Shown: positions 5,237 through 12,940 of the stretch, in pieces
Layout: each line of letters begins with the position of its first letter
Position numbering within the stretch: position 1 is the first letter of the stretch
Assembly: GCA_019421525.1 (NCBI GenBank)
Contig: JAHZFC010000032.1
Span: 1 to 15,799 of the forward strand
Reading direction: 5' to 3'
From: Clostridiales bacterium
GTDB lineage: Bacteria > Bacillota > Clostridia > Oscillospirales > Oscillospiraceae
Length of the DNA stretch: 15,799 bases
Translations under genes and position numbers: made by a program
Notes under the pieces: model-generated
Databases searched by the model: none
The model's input: the letters and a program-made list of their open reading frames with translations, nothing else
What the model was told of the DNA's origin: nothing

Positions 5237-6187
5237 TCAGGCGTTCTCGTCGCTGGCCAGGGACAGGCCCATCATGGCCAGCTTGTTGATGACCTCTTCC
5301 AGGCTCTTGCGGCCCAGGTTGCGCACCTTCATCATCTCGTCCTCCGTCTTGGAGATCAGGTCCTCCACGGTGTTGATGTTGGCCCGCTTGAGGCAGTTGA
5401 AGGACCGCACGGACAGGTCCAGCTCCTCGATGGTCAGCTCCAGCACCTTGTCCCGCTGGGCCTCCGCCTTCTCCACCACGGTGGAGCGGTTGCCCATGGT
5501 CTCACTGAGGTCGGTGAACAGGGCGAAATGATCGCACAGGATGCGGGCACCCAGGGAAACGGCGTCCCGGGCATCGATGGTGCCGTTGGTCCAGACCTCC
5601 AGGGTCAGCTTGTCATAGTCGGTGGCGTCGCCCACACGGGTGTTCTCCACCGTATAGTTGACCTTGCGCACAGGGGTGTACACCGAGTCCACGGGGATGA
5701 CCCCGATGATGCCCTGGGCGGGCTTGTTCTTGTCCGCAGTGACATAGCCCCGGCCTTGGGAGAGGGTCAGCTCCATATTCAAAGACGCGTTGGGGCCCAG
5801 GGTGGCGATGTGGTGCTCGGGATTGAGCACCTCCACATCGCTGTCGGCCTTGATGTCCCCGGCAGTGACAGTGCCCTCGCCGGAGGCCTCGATGTAGACC
5901 GTCTTGACCCCTTCGCTGTGGAGTTTTGCGATGATCCCCTTCACATTCAGCACGATCTCCGTCACATCTTCCTTGACGCCCGGGATGGTGGTGAACTCAT
6001 GCTGGACGCCGGCGATCTTGATGGTGGTAACCGCGGTACCAGGCAGCGAGGACAGCAGGATACGCCGCAGCGAATTGCCCAGCGTCGTGCCATAGCCCCG
6101 TTCCAGCGGCTCTACGACATATTTGCCGTAAGAGTCATCTCCGGTATTCTCGATGCATTCGATACGCGGCTTCTGGATTTCTACCAT
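5237..6187 (-). CDS. rpoA: DNA-directed RNA polymerase subunit alpha
   Basis: The 316-residue alpha subunit dimerises to scaffold RNA polymerase assembly and contacts promoter UP elements and activators. The N-terminal domain (about 1-230) includes GYGTTLGNSLRRILLSSLPG (31-50), the dimerisation signature. A linker rich in charged residues leads to the C-terminal domain (about 248-312). That domain has DLSVRSFNCLKRANI, whose R261 matches the DNA-contacting Arg265 of E. coli, and the helix-hairpin-helix motif VRNLGRKSLEEV. The start at 6187 follows AAGGAGGG. The gap from rpsD is 77 bp. Length and domains are normal. Confidence 0.98.
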   Translation of the reverse strand: MVEIQKPRIECIENTGDDSYGKYVVEPLERGYGTTLGNSLRRILLSSLPGTAVTTIKIAGVQHEFTTIPGVKEDVTEIVLNVKGIIAKLHSEGVKTVYIEASGEGTVTAGDIKADSDVEVLNPEHHIATLGPNASLNMELTLSQGRGYVTADKNKPAQGIIGVIPVDSVYTPVRKVNYTVENTRVGDATDYDKLTLEVWTNGTIDARDAVSLGARILCDHFALFTDLSETMGNRSTVVEKAEAQRDKVLELTIEELDLSVRSFNCLKRANINTVEDLISKTEDEMMKVRNLGRKSLEEVINKLAMMGLSLASDENA

Positions 6188-6264
6188 ATCGTGTTACCCT
6201 CCTTCTTACTGTTGCAATACAGTTGACAAATGCCAATGCTCCTTGTCTGCGCGAGGGTGCCGCA

Positions 6265-6876
6265 TTACTTGGAATACAGCTCGACGATAAGGTTGACAGA
6301 CACATCGAAGTCGATGTCGTCCCGGGCGGGCATCGCCACCACTTTGCCCTCCAGGGGGGCGTTCTTGTCCTTCTCCAGCCACTTGGGGGCAGCCACGAAC
6401 TTGTCATCCTCCACCAGCTTCTTGAAGCGGGCGGTGGAGCGGCTCTTGTCGCACACGGCGATCACGTCGCCCTCTTTCACCAGGTAGGAGGGGATGTTCA
6501 CCCGCTTGCCATTGACCGTATAGTGGCCGTGGTTGACCAGCTGGCGGGCCTCACGGCGGGTACCGGCCAGGCCCAGACGGAACACCACGTTGTCCAGACG
6601 GCGCTCCAGCAGGGTCATCAGCTCATCGCCGGTATTGCCCTTCATGCGGGAGGCCTTCTCGTAGTAGGAGTGGAACTGCTTCTCCAGCACGCCGTAGATG
6701 AACTTGACCTTCTGCTTCTCGGTCAGCTGGAGCGCGTATTCACTCTTCTTGCTCCTGCGCTGGGGGCCGGGATTGCGGTTGGACTCCCGCTTGCTGTTCC
6801 CAGTGTAGCCCATCACGGCAGGAGAGATGCCCAGCGTGCGGCAGCGCTTCACGATGGGCTGCATATTCTTTGCCAT
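6265..6876 (-). CDS. rpsD: 30S ribosomal protein S4
   Basis: The 203-residue S4 nucleates 16S rRNA 5'-domain assembly. The RNA-binding S4 domain lies at about 90-155, with RRLDNVVFRLGLAGTRREAR and the QLVNHGHYTVNGKRVNIPSY loop. The N-terminus (MAKNMQPIVKRCRTLG) has a single cysteine and lacks the four-cysteine zinc site, so this is the zinc-independent form. rpsD lies within the alpha operon as in many clostridia and E. coli, whereas B. subtilis keeps it elsewhere. In E. coli S4 represses this operon by binding its leader; no such site could be identified here. Confidence 0.97.
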   Translation of the reverse strand: MAKNMQPIVKRCRTLGISPAVMGYTGNSKRESNRNPGPQRRSKKSEYALQLTEKQKVKFIYGVLEKQFHSYYEKASRMKGNTGDELMTLLERRLDNVVFRLGLAGTRREARQLVNHGHYTVNGKRVNIPSYLVKEGDVIAVCDKSRSTARFKKLVEDDKFVAAPKWLEKDKNAPLEGKVVAMPARDDIDFDVSVNLIVELYSK

Positions 6877-6901
6877 ATCGCTAATTCCTCCTTACTTCCA
6901 A

Positions 6902-7303
6902 TTACACGCGGCGGCGCTTGGGCGGACGGCAGCCATTGTGGGGGACGGGGGTCACGTCCTTGATGAGGGTGACCTCCAGGCCCACGGCCTGCAGAGCCCG
7001 GATCGCGGCCTCACGGCCCTGGCCGGGACCCTTGACGTACACTTCCACGCTCTTCAGCCCGCACTGCTCGATGGCGGCGTTGGCGGCCGTCTCCGCGGCG
7101 GTCTGGGCGGCAAAGGGGGTGGACTTGCGGGAGCCCCGGAAGCCCATCTCACCGGAGGAAGCCCAGGACAGGGCGTTGCCCTGCATATCGGTAACGGTGA
7201 TCATGGTGTTGTTGAACGAGGAGCGGATATGCACCTGACCCTTTTCGATGTTCTTGCGCTCACGACGGCGCTTGATAACTTTCTTGCCTTTAGCAGCAGC
7301 CAT
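6902..7303 (-). CDS. rpsK: 30S ribosomal protein S11
   Basis: The 133-residue S11 is part of the small-subunit platform near the E site. Family features include VHIRSSFNNTMITVTD (24-39), GFRGSRKSTPFAAQTAA (54-70) and the arginine-rich C-terminus NGCRPPKRRRV. The GQGRE turn and length are normal. The ribosome site AAGGAGGGG lies just upstream of the ATG. It is 15 bases downstream of rpsM and 25 bases upstream of rpsD. Confidence 0.98.
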   Translation of the reverse strand: MAAAKGKKVIKRRRERKNIEKGQVHIRSSFNNTMITVTDMQGNALSWASSGEMGFRGSRKSTPFAAQTAAETAANAAIEQCGLKSVEVYVKGPGQGREAAIRALQAVGLEVTLIKDVTPVPHNGCRPPKRRRV

Positions 7304-7318
7304 GTTGCATTCCCCTCC

Positions 7319-7687
7319 TTACTTCTTCTTGTTGGCCACGGTACGCTTCGGGCCCTTGCGGGTACGGGCGTTGGTCTTGGAGCGCTGGCCGCGGACGGGC
7401 AAGCCCTTGCGGTGGCGGATGCCGCGGTAGCAGCCGATCTCAGTCAGGCGCTTGATGTCCATCGCCACATTGCGGCGCAGGTCGCCCTCCACCACATACT
7501 CGTGGCCGATGATCTCACGCAGCTTGGCCTCCTCGGCATCGGTGAGATCCTTCACGCGGGTATCGGGATCGATGCCCGCCTTCTCCAGGATTTTATTGGC
7601 GCTGGTGCGTCCAATGCCGTAGATGTAGGTGAGACCGATCTCCACCCGCTTATCCTTCGGCAGATCAATACCGGCAATACGTGCCAT
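7319..7687 (-). CDS. rpsM: 30S ribosomal protein S13
   Basis: The 122-residue S13 sits in the 30S head and contacts the 50S subunit and P-site tRNA. It begins MARIAGIDLPKDKRVEIGLTYIYGIG and carries the signature YRGIRHRKGLPVRGQRSKTN, ending in a basic tail that reaches the decoding region. Length is typical. The start at 7687 follows AAAGGAGGGG. It lies 18 bases after rpmJ. Confidence 0.98.
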   Translation of the reverse strand: MARIAGIDLPKDKRVEIGLTYIYGIGRTSANKILEKAGIDPDTRVKDLTDAEEAKLREIIGHEYVVEGDLRRNVAMDIKRLTEIGCYRGIRHRKGLPVRGQRSKTNARTRKGPKRTVANKKK

Positions 7688-7705
7688 ACTTCTTTTGCCC
7701 CTCCT

Positions 7706-7819
7706 TTAACCTTGTCTCTGCTTGTGTTTGGGGTTCTCGCAGATGACCATGACTTTGCCCTTGCGCTTGATGATCTTGCACTTCTCGCACATGGGCTTGA
7801 CAGACGGTCTGACTTTCAT
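7706..7819 (-). CDS. rpmJ: 50S ribosomal protein L36
   Basis: Encodes the 37-residue L36, the smallest 50S protein, which binds 23S rRNA. MKVRPSVKPMCEKCKIIKRK is the classic start. C11, C14, C27 and H32 form the zinc site, so this is the zinc-binding (C+) form. The ATG at 7819 follows a perfect AGGAGGT; longer upstream in-frame reading runs into repeat sequence and is not real. The gap from infA is 292 bp instead of the usual few tens of bases. Confidence 0.97.
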   Translation of the reverse strand: MKVRPSVKPMCEKCKIIKRKGKVMVICENPKHKQRQG

Positions 7820-7856
7820 ATCGTTTAACCTCCTGTGAATGCCTGAATGGCCCCTC

Positions 7857-7964
7857 GTCGTCGCGGGCTGCGTATCGCTCGCTTCCGGCCCAGGCCGAAA
7901 GCTCACTCACTGCGCCGCTCCTCCTCTCCAAACCAAACCCGCTTCGCTGGGCTTTGGTTTGGGG
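7857..7964 (-). repeat. Type II intergenic element, copy 2 (infA-rpmJ gap)
   Basis: It has the same ordered anchors as 4448-4552: GTCGTCG, CGCTCGCTTCC, a GGCC-CA-GGCC stem, CGCTCC, CCTCTCC, a long hairpin and a G-run. The hairpin pairs 7928-7937 with 7953-7962 (10 bp perfect) around a further foldable 15-nt loop. Next to it gcggcc-ttc-ggccgc (7964-7978) forms another hairpin. No T-run follows on the minus strand. It is non-coding by context. Confidence 0.45.
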
Positions 7965-8111
7965 CGGCCTTCGGCCGCTGCTGAGGGCGTCTCCCCGGAG
8001 GCAAGGCCCCAAGGGAGATGAGCCCTTGACGGCTCGGTCGTTGATACTGACAGATGCTCTATGCCGCGCGCAGCCCTGGGGCTGCCCCGGCCACGGCTCA
8101 TGCCGCGTTTC

Positions 8112-8330
8112 TTACTTGGATCTCCAGGTGATACGGCCCCTGGTCAGGTCGTAAGGCGACATCTGAACGGTCACCTTGTCGCCGGGCAGGATGCGGATGA
8201 AGTTCATCCGCAGCTTGCCGGAGATGTGGGCCAGGATGATGTGGCCGTTCCCGATATCCACATTGAACGTGGTATTGGGCAGGGCTTCGGTGACGACGCC
8301 CTCCAGTTCGATCATATCGTCTTTTGCCAA
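8112..8330 (-). CDS. infA: Translation initiation factor IF-1
   Basis: The 72-residue IF-1 is a single S1/OB fold that occupies the ribosomal A site during initiation. The sequence MAKDDMIELEGVV, ALPNTTFNVDIGNGHIILAH and ISGKLRMNFIRILPGDKV is diagnostic, and the length is exactly standard. The start codon is TTG at 8330: GGAGGT sits eight bases upstream, inside the last codons of the KOW gene, and no ATG or GTG fits the family N-terminus. The two genes are four bases apart, so translation is probably coupled. Confidence 0.96.
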   Translation of the reverse strand: MAKDDMIELEGVVTEALPNTTFNVDIGNGHIILAHISGKLRMNFIRILPGDKVTVQMSPYDLTRGRITWRSK

Positions 8331-8334
8331 AGCG

Positions 8335-8607
8335 TCATACCTCCATTTCGTCTCGGAAGGCCGCCAGCAGCTGCCGCAGCTGCCGGTCGCGCACTGGCTG
8401 CCCCTCTTTGACTTGCTCGATGGTCGGGTGGTCCATGGTGCCCGCGTACTCCACATGCTTGACGTTTTTCCGCTTGGGGGCGGACACCCTTCTCTTTTTC
8501 CCGTCTGCCAGCAGCAGGAACTGCTCTGACGCGTCTAAGACGCAGAACAGGCAGCCCTGATCCCGGCCCCGGCGGGAGCGAACGATCTGCGCTCTTTCGA
8601 ACCTCAT
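8335..8607 (-). CDS. KOW-domain RNA-binding protein (L14e/L6e/L27e-like)
   Basis: A 90-residue protein between map and infA, a position occupied by a small KOW-type protein in many clostridia. The N-terminal part, RFERAQIVRSRRGRDQG (2-18), fits a KOW strand-loop motif, followed by FLLLADGKKRRVSAPKRKN (30-48), a basic beta segment likely to bind RNA. The C-terminal half is charged and helical. Its ATG overlaps the map stop codon (ATGA), and its end carries the infA ribosome site, so it is translationally coupled on both sides. The domain resembles archaeal/eukaryotic L14e, but its role in bacteria is not established. A ribosome-associated function is inferred. Confidence 0.88.
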   Translation of the reverse strand: MRFERAQIVRSRRGRDQGCLFCVLDASEQFLLLADGKKRRVSAPKRKNVKHVEYAGTMDHPTIEQVKEGQPVRDRQLRQLLAAFRDEMEV

Positions 8608-9374
8608 GCTTCCAGCTCTCCCGGCGCGGTGAGGATCTCCGGGTCGCCGTCGGTGATGAGGATGGTGTTTTCATAGTGTGCCGCCAGAGAGCCGTCTGTG
8701 GTCACAGTGGTCCACTTATCCTCCAGCACGCGCACACGCCAGCCGCCCTGGCACACCATGGGCTCCACCGCGATGGTCATGCCCGGCTGGAGCCGGGGGC
8801 CATGGCCGGCGGGGCCGAAATTGGGCACCTCAGGGGGCTCGTGGAGCTTTGTGCCCACACCGTGGCCCACAAAGTCCCGCACCACGGAGAACCCGTGGCT
8901 CTCCACATACTGCTGCACAGCGTGGGAGATGTCAGACACACGCTGTCCAGCCCGGGCATGCTTGATGCCCTCCCAGAAGCTCTGCTCCGTGACCTCGATC
9001 AGGCGCAGGGCCTCCTCGCTCACCTTCCCACAGGGGAAGGTGGCGGCGCAGTCGCCGTGAAAACCATCGACGAAGGCTCCCACGTCTACGCTGACGATGT
9101 CGCCCTCCTTGAGCACCACCTTTTGGGAGGGGATGCCATGGATGACCACATCGTTCACCGAGATGCAGGCGGACCCGGGGAAGCCGCCGTATCCCAGGAA
9201 GGAAGGCCTCCCTCCCTGGCTCTCGATGAACTTGCGCACCGCGGTATCTATCTCTAGGGTCGTTACGCCGGGGACTACCATCTTTCCCGCAAGGGTGCGG
9301 GCCGCCGCGGTGATCCGGCCGGCCTTTCGCATACAGTCCAGTTCCCTGGGTGATCTCAGAGTGATGAGTTCCAT
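8604..9374 (-). CDS. map: Type I methionine aminopeptidase
   Basis: This 256-residue enzyme removes the initiator Met from nascent proteins at the tunnel exit. All active-site residues are visible and fall at the same numbers as in the E. coli enzyme: H79, D97, D108, H171, E204 and E235. They lie in VNDVVIHG, SVDVGAFVDGFHGD, GHGVGTKLHEPP, VEPM and YENT contexts. The start at 9374 has GGAG in the adk 3' end and follows the adk stop by four bases. There is no N-terminal SEC-C zinc extension. The stop overlaps the next gene. Confidence 0.97.
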   Translation of the reverse strand: MELITLRSPRELDCMRKAGRITAAARTLAGKMVVPGVTTLEIDTAVRKFIESQGGRPSFLGYGGFPGSACISVNDVVIHGIPSQKVVLKEGDIVSVDVGAFVDGFHGDCAATFPCGKVSEEALRLIEVTEQSFWEGIKHARAGQRVSDISHAVQQYVESHGFSVVRDFVGHGVGTKLHEPPEVPNFGPAGHGPRLQPGMTIAVEPMVCQGGWRVRVLEDKWTTVTTDGSLAAHYENTILITDGDPEILTAPGELEA

Positions 9375-9378
9375 AATA

Positions 9379-10011
9379 TCAGATCTCCAGCGCCTTGAGC
9401 ACCGCCTGGGTGGTCGTCTCGATGGTGGGCTGATTGTCCACCTGCCGCAGGATATGCCGCTGGGCATAAAACTCCTTGAGCGGCTCGGTCTCCGCATGGT
9501 AGACCTCCAGCCGGTGCTTGACCGTCTCAGGCTTGTCGTCGTCCCGCTGCTCCAGCGCGCCGCCGCACTTGTCGCACACGCCCTCCTGCTTGGGGGGGGC
9601 GTTGTGGATGTGATAGGTGGCGCCGCAGGTGTGGCAGAACCGCCTGCCCTCCATGCGCTCCTCGATCTCCTCATCGGAGATCTCCAGAGACAGCACATGG
9701 TCAAAGACGATGCCGGCCTTCTCCAGGGCCTCGGCCTGGGCGATGGTGCGGGGCACCCCGTCCAGGATATAGCCGTTGGCGCAGTCGGCCTCGGCCAGCC
9801 GCTCCACCACGATGCCGATGATCACATCGTCCGGGACCAACTTGCCAGCGTCCATATAGCTCTTGGCCTGGAGCCCCACGGGCGTGCCGTTCTTCACGGC
9901 CGAGCGCAGGATGTTCCCGGTGGAGATGGCGGGGATGCCCAACTTCTCACTGAGGACCGCCGCCTGGGTGCCCTTTCCGGCGCCCGGGGCGCCGAGCATG
10001 ATCAGTTTCAT
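9379..10011 (-). CDS. adk: Adenylate kinase
   Basis: This 210-residue enzyme converts ATP plus AMP to two ADP in the cytoplasm. The P-loop GAPGAGKGT is at 7-15 and the AMP-binding segment at about 30-60. The lid domain holds a four-cysteine zinc site (C126, C129, C146, C149), common in Gram-positive long-form enzymes. Residues 84-89 read DGVPRT, while almost all adenylate kinases have DGFPRT there. The ATG at 10011 with GAGG nine bases upstream was preferred over the GTG at 10020, which abuts the ribosome site. It lies between secY and map as in most Firmicutes. Confidence 0.97.
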   Translation of the reverse strand: MKLIMLGAPGAGKGTQAAVLSEKLGIPAISTGNILRSAVKNGTPVGLQAKSYMDAGKLVPDDVIIGIVVERLAEADCANGYILDGVPRTIAQAEALEKAGIVFDHVLSLEISDEEIEERMEGRRFCHTCGATYHIHNAPPKQEGVCDKCGGALEQRDDDKPETVKHRLEVYHAETEPLKEFYAQRHILRQVDNQPTIETTTQAVLKALEI

Positions 10012-10029
10012 GACTCTCACCCTCTTTTC

Positions 10030-11388
10030 TTATTCAAGGAAGCCCTTGTAGTGGCGCATCATCAGCTGGGCCTCCAGAGCCTTGGTGGTCTCCAGAGCCA
10101 CACCGACCACGATGATGATGGACGTGCCGCCGATGGCCAGGCTGCTGCCGGCGCTGGAGCCGGCAACGCTCATGATGTTGCCCGTGATGGTGGGCAGCAG
10201 AGCCACGATGGCCAGATAGATGGCACCGAACAGGGTGATACGGGAGATGACCTTGTGCAGGAAGTCAGCGGTGGGCTTACCAGGACGGAAGCCGGGGATG
10301 AAGCCGCCGTTCTTCTTCAGGTTGTTGGACACCTCCACGGGATTGAACTGGATAGTGGAGTAGAAGTAGCTGAACAGGATGATCAGCAGGAAATACACGA
10401 TGCTGTAGATCAGGCCGGTGTTGTCGAAGATCTGCAGGAAGGTGTACCAGCCGCTGCCCTCCTGGGTGGCGCTGGGCACGAACATGCCGATGGTGGCGGG
10501 GATGGAGGCGATGGTCTGGGCAAAGATGATGGGCAGCACGCCGGACATATTCACCTTGATGGGGATATGGCTGGACTGGCCGCCGTACATCTTCCGGCCC
10601 ACCACCCGCTTGGCGTACTGCACGGGGATGCGCCGCTCGGCGTTGGTGATGAACACGATGAACACCACCAGGGCCAGCATCCCGATGACGATCAGGGGGA
10701 TGAAGGCGGGATGCAGGGTGTAGGCGGTGCTGCTGTCGGTGCCGTTGGCCCAGTTGGTCACGCCGTTGATGATGGAGGACACCATGGAGGGCCCCCGGGA
10801 GACGATACCGGCGAACAGGATGATGGAGATACCGTTGCCGATGCCGAATTCGGTGATCTGTTCGCCCAGCCACATGACGAAGGCGGAGCCGGCCACGAAG
10901 GCGGCGATGATCACGATGGCGGCCCACACGCCGTACCCGTCGGGCACGGCCAGCATATCGATGCCGTTGTTGTTGTAGTAGTTGATCCAGGTGTAGTAGC
11001 CAAAGCCCTGGAGCAGGGCGATGCCCACCGTGGTGTAGCGGGTGATGGCCTCGATCTTGCGCTTGCCCTCTTCGCCGCCCTCCTTGCTCAGCCGCTCCAG
11101 GGCCGGGATGGCGATGGTCAGCAGCTGGATGATGATGGAGGCGTTGATATAGGGCTGGATGGACAGGGCGAACAGGGTCGCCTGGGAGAAGGCGTCGCCG
11201 CTCATGACGCTCAGCAGGCCGAAGATGGTGGCCGACTGGGAGTTGATATAGCTGGACAGCGTCTCCCCGTCGATAAAGGGCACGGGGATGGCGCAGCCCA
11301 CCCGGAAGATGAGCAGGGCGAAGACGGTGAACAGGATCTTATTGCGCAGCTCCTGCACCTTCCAGGCGTTTCTGAGCGTTTGGATCAT
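10030..11388 (-). CDS. secY: Preprotein translocase subunit SecY
   Basis: The 452-residue channel subunit of the SecYEG translocon has ten predicted membrane helices, the first at about 17-35. The plug region follows TM1 (about 55-90, GDAFSQATLFALSIQPYINASI). RRIPVQYAKRVVGRK (252-266) is the conserved cytosolic loop 4 region and GFIPGFRPGKPT (362-373) the loop 5 signature that contacts SecA or the ribosome. Length is slightly above 430, with an extended periplasmic-side segment near 300-320. The start is one base after the rplO stop, with GGAGGTGAT inside rplO, indicating coupling. It would export the SLH protein encoded in this window. Confidence 0.98.
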   Translation of the reverse strand: MIQTLRNAWKVQELRNKILFTVFALLIFRVGCAIPVPFIDGETLSSYINSQSATIFGLLSVMSGDAFSQATLFALSIQPYINASIIIQLLTIAIPALERLSKEGGEEGKRKIEAITRYTTVGIALLQGFGYYTWINYYNNNGIDMLAVPDGYGVWAAIVIIAAFVAGSAFVMWLGEQITEFGIGNGISIILFAGIVSRGPSMVSSIINGVTNWANGTDSSTAYTLHPAFIPLIVIGMLALVVFIVFITNAERRIPVQYAKRVVGRKMYGGQSSHIPIKVNMSGVLPIIFAQTIASIPATIGMFVPSATQEGSGWYTFLQIFDNTGLIYSIVYFLLIILFSYFYSTIQFNPVEVSNNLKKNGGFIPGFRPGKPTADFLHKVISRITLFGAIYLAIVALLPTITGNIMSVAGSSAGSSLAIGGTSIIIVVGVALETTKALEAQLMMRHYKGFLE

Positions 11389-11389
11389 C

Positions 11390-11830
11390 TCAGATCACCT
11401 CCGCCGTACCGCCTGCCTTTTCGATCTTCTCTTTGGCGGAGGCGGAGAACGCGGACGCCCGGACCGTGAGCTTCTTGGTGATCTCGCCGTTGCCCAGGAT
11501 CTTGACGCCGTACTCGCACTTGGAAAGGATGCCCTTTTCCAGCAGATCGCAAACATTCACCGTGGCCCCGTCCTCGAACTTGTTCAGAGCGGAGACATTG
11601 ACCACCTCCAGGGGCTTGGCAAAGATGTTGTTGAAGCCCCGCTTGGGCAGACGGCGGGCCAGAGGCATCTGGCCGCCCTCAAAGCCGATACGGACGCCGC
11701 CGCCGGAGCGGGCCTTCTGGCCCTTGTGTCCGCGGCCGGCGGTCTTGCCGTTGCCGGTGCCGGGCCCGCGGCCCTTGCGCTTGCCCACCTGGGTGGAACC
11801 AGGGGCGGGAGACAATTCATGCAGATTCAT
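11390..11830 (-). CDS. rplO: 50S ribosomal protein L15
   Basis: The 146-residue L15 binds 23S rRNA with a long glycine- and arginine-rich N-terminal tail (KRKGRGPGTGNGKTAGRGHKG, positions 17-37) and a globular C-terminal domain. GGQMPLARRLPKRGF (52-66) is the family signature. Length is normal. It starts 14 bases after rpmD and its 3' end contains the secY ribosome site. Confidence 0.97.
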   Translation of the reverse strand: MNLHELSPAPGSTQVGKRKGRGPGTGNGKTAGRGHKGQKARSGGGVRIGFEGGQMPLARRLPKRGFNNIFAKPLEVVNVSALNKFEDGATVNVCDLLEKGILSKCEYGVKILGNGEITKKLTVRASAFSASAKEKIEKAGGTAEVI

Positions 11831-11844
11831 GTTGGGGCACCTCC

Positions 11845-12030
11845 TCAGGCTTTCTCGGTCACCTGGAGCAGGTAACCGATGTGGGCGATCTTGCCGCGGG
11901 TAGCCGCGTTGTCAGGCTGGACGGTCACATCGCCGATGCGGCGCAGGCCCAGGGCCTCGGCAGTCGCCTTATGCTTGGCCAGACGGCCGTTCAGGCTCTT
12001 GACGAGCTTGATCTCGATAGTGTTAGCCAT
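11845..12030 (-). CDS. rpmD: 50S ribosomal protein L30
   Basis: The 61-residue L30 has the bacterial short-form sequence IEIKLVKSLNGRLAKHK followed by GLRRIGDVTV, standard in length. The ATG at 12030 is preceded by AAGGAGG at good spacing and lies 14 bases after rpsE; a longer in-frame reading overlaps rpsE and is rejected. The C-terminus IGYLLQVTEKA is ordinary. Confidence 0.96.
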   Translation of the reverse strand: MANTIEIKLVKSLNGRLAKHKATAEALGLRRIGDVTVQPDNAATRGKIAHIGYLLQVTEKA

Positions 12031-12044
12031 AGTCTTGAGCCTCC

Positions 12045-12545
12045 TTAACCAATGATCTCTTCCACGCTCTTGCCGCGGATACGGGCGACCTCGGCGGGGC
12101 TGCGCAGCGCCTTCAGGCCCTCCATGGTGGCGGCCACCACGTTCTGGGGATTGTTGGTGCGCAGGCACTTGGCGCGGATGTCGGACACGCCGGCGGCTTC
12201 CATCACCGCACGGACCGGGCCGCCGGCGATGATGCCGGTACCCTTGCTGGCGGGCTTGAGGAGCACGCGGCCGGCGCCGAACTCACCGATGACCTCGTGG
12301 GGGATGGTGTTGTCGGACAGGGTGATGGTCACCATGTGCTTCTTGGCGTCCTCGATGCCCTTGCGGATGGCCTCGGCCACCTCAGCGGCCTTGCCCAGGC
12401 CGTAGCCCACCTTGCCCTTCTCATCGCCGACGACGACCAGGGCGGAGAACTTGGACACACGGCCGCCCTTGACGGTCTTGGAAACGCGGTTGAGGTACAC
12501 GACCTTCTCCACGTACTCTTTGGGTTCTCTTTCAAAACGAGCCAT
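12045..12545 (-). CDS. rpsE: 30S ribosomal protein S5
   Basis: The 166-residue S5 lies on the back of the 30S and affects fidelity. The N-terminal double-stranded-RNA-binding-like domain contains VSKTVKGGRVSKFSALVVVGD (19-39), whose loop is the site of spectinomycin-resistance changes in E. coli; no deletion is seen. GLGKAAEVAEAIRKGIEDAKK and GPVRAVMEAAGVSDIRAKCL are family blocks. Start at 12545 has AGGAGG; gap from rplR 17 bases. Confidence 0.98.
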   Translation of the reverse strand: MARFEREPKEYVEKVVYLNRVSKTVKGGRVSKFSALVVVGDEKGKVGYGLGKAAEVAEAIRKGIEDAKKHMVTITLSDNTIPHEVIGEFGAGRVLLKPASKGTGIIAGGPVRAVMEAAGVSDIRAKCLRTNNPQNVVAATMEGLKALRSPAEVARIRGKSVEEIIG

Positions 12546-12562
12546 TGATCTTTCCTCCTCCC

Positions 12563-12922
12563 TTAGAACTGCAGGCCGCCCTCACGGGCGCCCTCGGCCA
12601 GAGCCTTGACCCGGCCGTGGTACAGATAGCCGCCGCGGTCGAACACGACAGCCTCGATGCCCTTGGCCTTGGCACGCTCGGCGACCGCCTGGCCCACCTT
12701 CTTGGCGGCCTCGCAGTTGCTGCCGGAGCCCTCAAAGCCCTTCTCCAGGGAAGAAGCGGAGACCAGGGTGATGCCCTTGGTATCGTCGATGATCTGGGCA
12801 TAGATGTTGGTCTCGCTGCGGAACACGTTCAGGCGGGGACGCTCGGGGGTGCCGGACACCTTGCCGCGAACGCGCTTATGACGATGCAGGCGCTGAGCCT
12901 TGGTATTGGGTCTGTTGATCAT
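12563..12922 (-). CDS. rplR: 50S ribosomal protein L18
   Basis: The 119-residue L18 binds 5S rRNA. It begins MINRPNTKAQRLHRHKRVRG and contains ERPRLNVFRSETNIYAQIIDD and FDRGGYLYHGRVKALAEGAREGGLQF, the usual core and C-terminus. The ATG at 12922 is favoured because AGGAGG lies ten bases upstream; the GTG nine bases further out overlaps that ribosome site. It is 18 bases after rplF. Confidence 0.97.
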   Translation of the reverse strand: MINRPNTKAQRLHRHKRVRGKVSGTPERPRLNVFRSETNIYAQIIDDTKGITLVSASSLEKGFEGSGSNCEAAKKVGQAVAERAKAKGIEAVVFDRGGYLYHGRVKALAEGAREGGLQF

Positions 12923-12940
12923 GATCGGCACACCTCCTTA

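Noticed and set aside
3810..5289. Plus-strand frames sharing peptide strings in the repeat regions
   Set aside because: The shared strings simply come from the duplicated rplQ end and the type I repeats read in the same orientation. There is no sign of selection for protein.
5024..6226. 400-codon open frame on the plus strand
   Set aside because: It is antisense to rpoA and starts inside repeat sequence; composition is that of a shadow frame.
7928..7978. Terminator between infA and rpmJ
   Set aside because: The hairpins are strong but no T-run follows on the minus strand, and termination there would cut off rpmJ to rplQ.
8331..8456. Longer ATG-initiated version of infA
   Set aside because: It would overlap the KOW gene out of frame and add 42 residues foreign to IF-1. 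The TTG start gives the exact 72-residue protein.
9097..11469. 790-codon open frame on the plus strand
   Set aside because: It runs antisense across map, adk and secY, all certain genes. The protein is repetitive Gly/Asp/His-rich with no domain and no ribosome site.
12923..12931. Upstream GTG start for rplR
   Set aside because: It overlaps the ribosome-binding sequence itself; the ATG at 12922 has proper spacing and the expected N-terminus.
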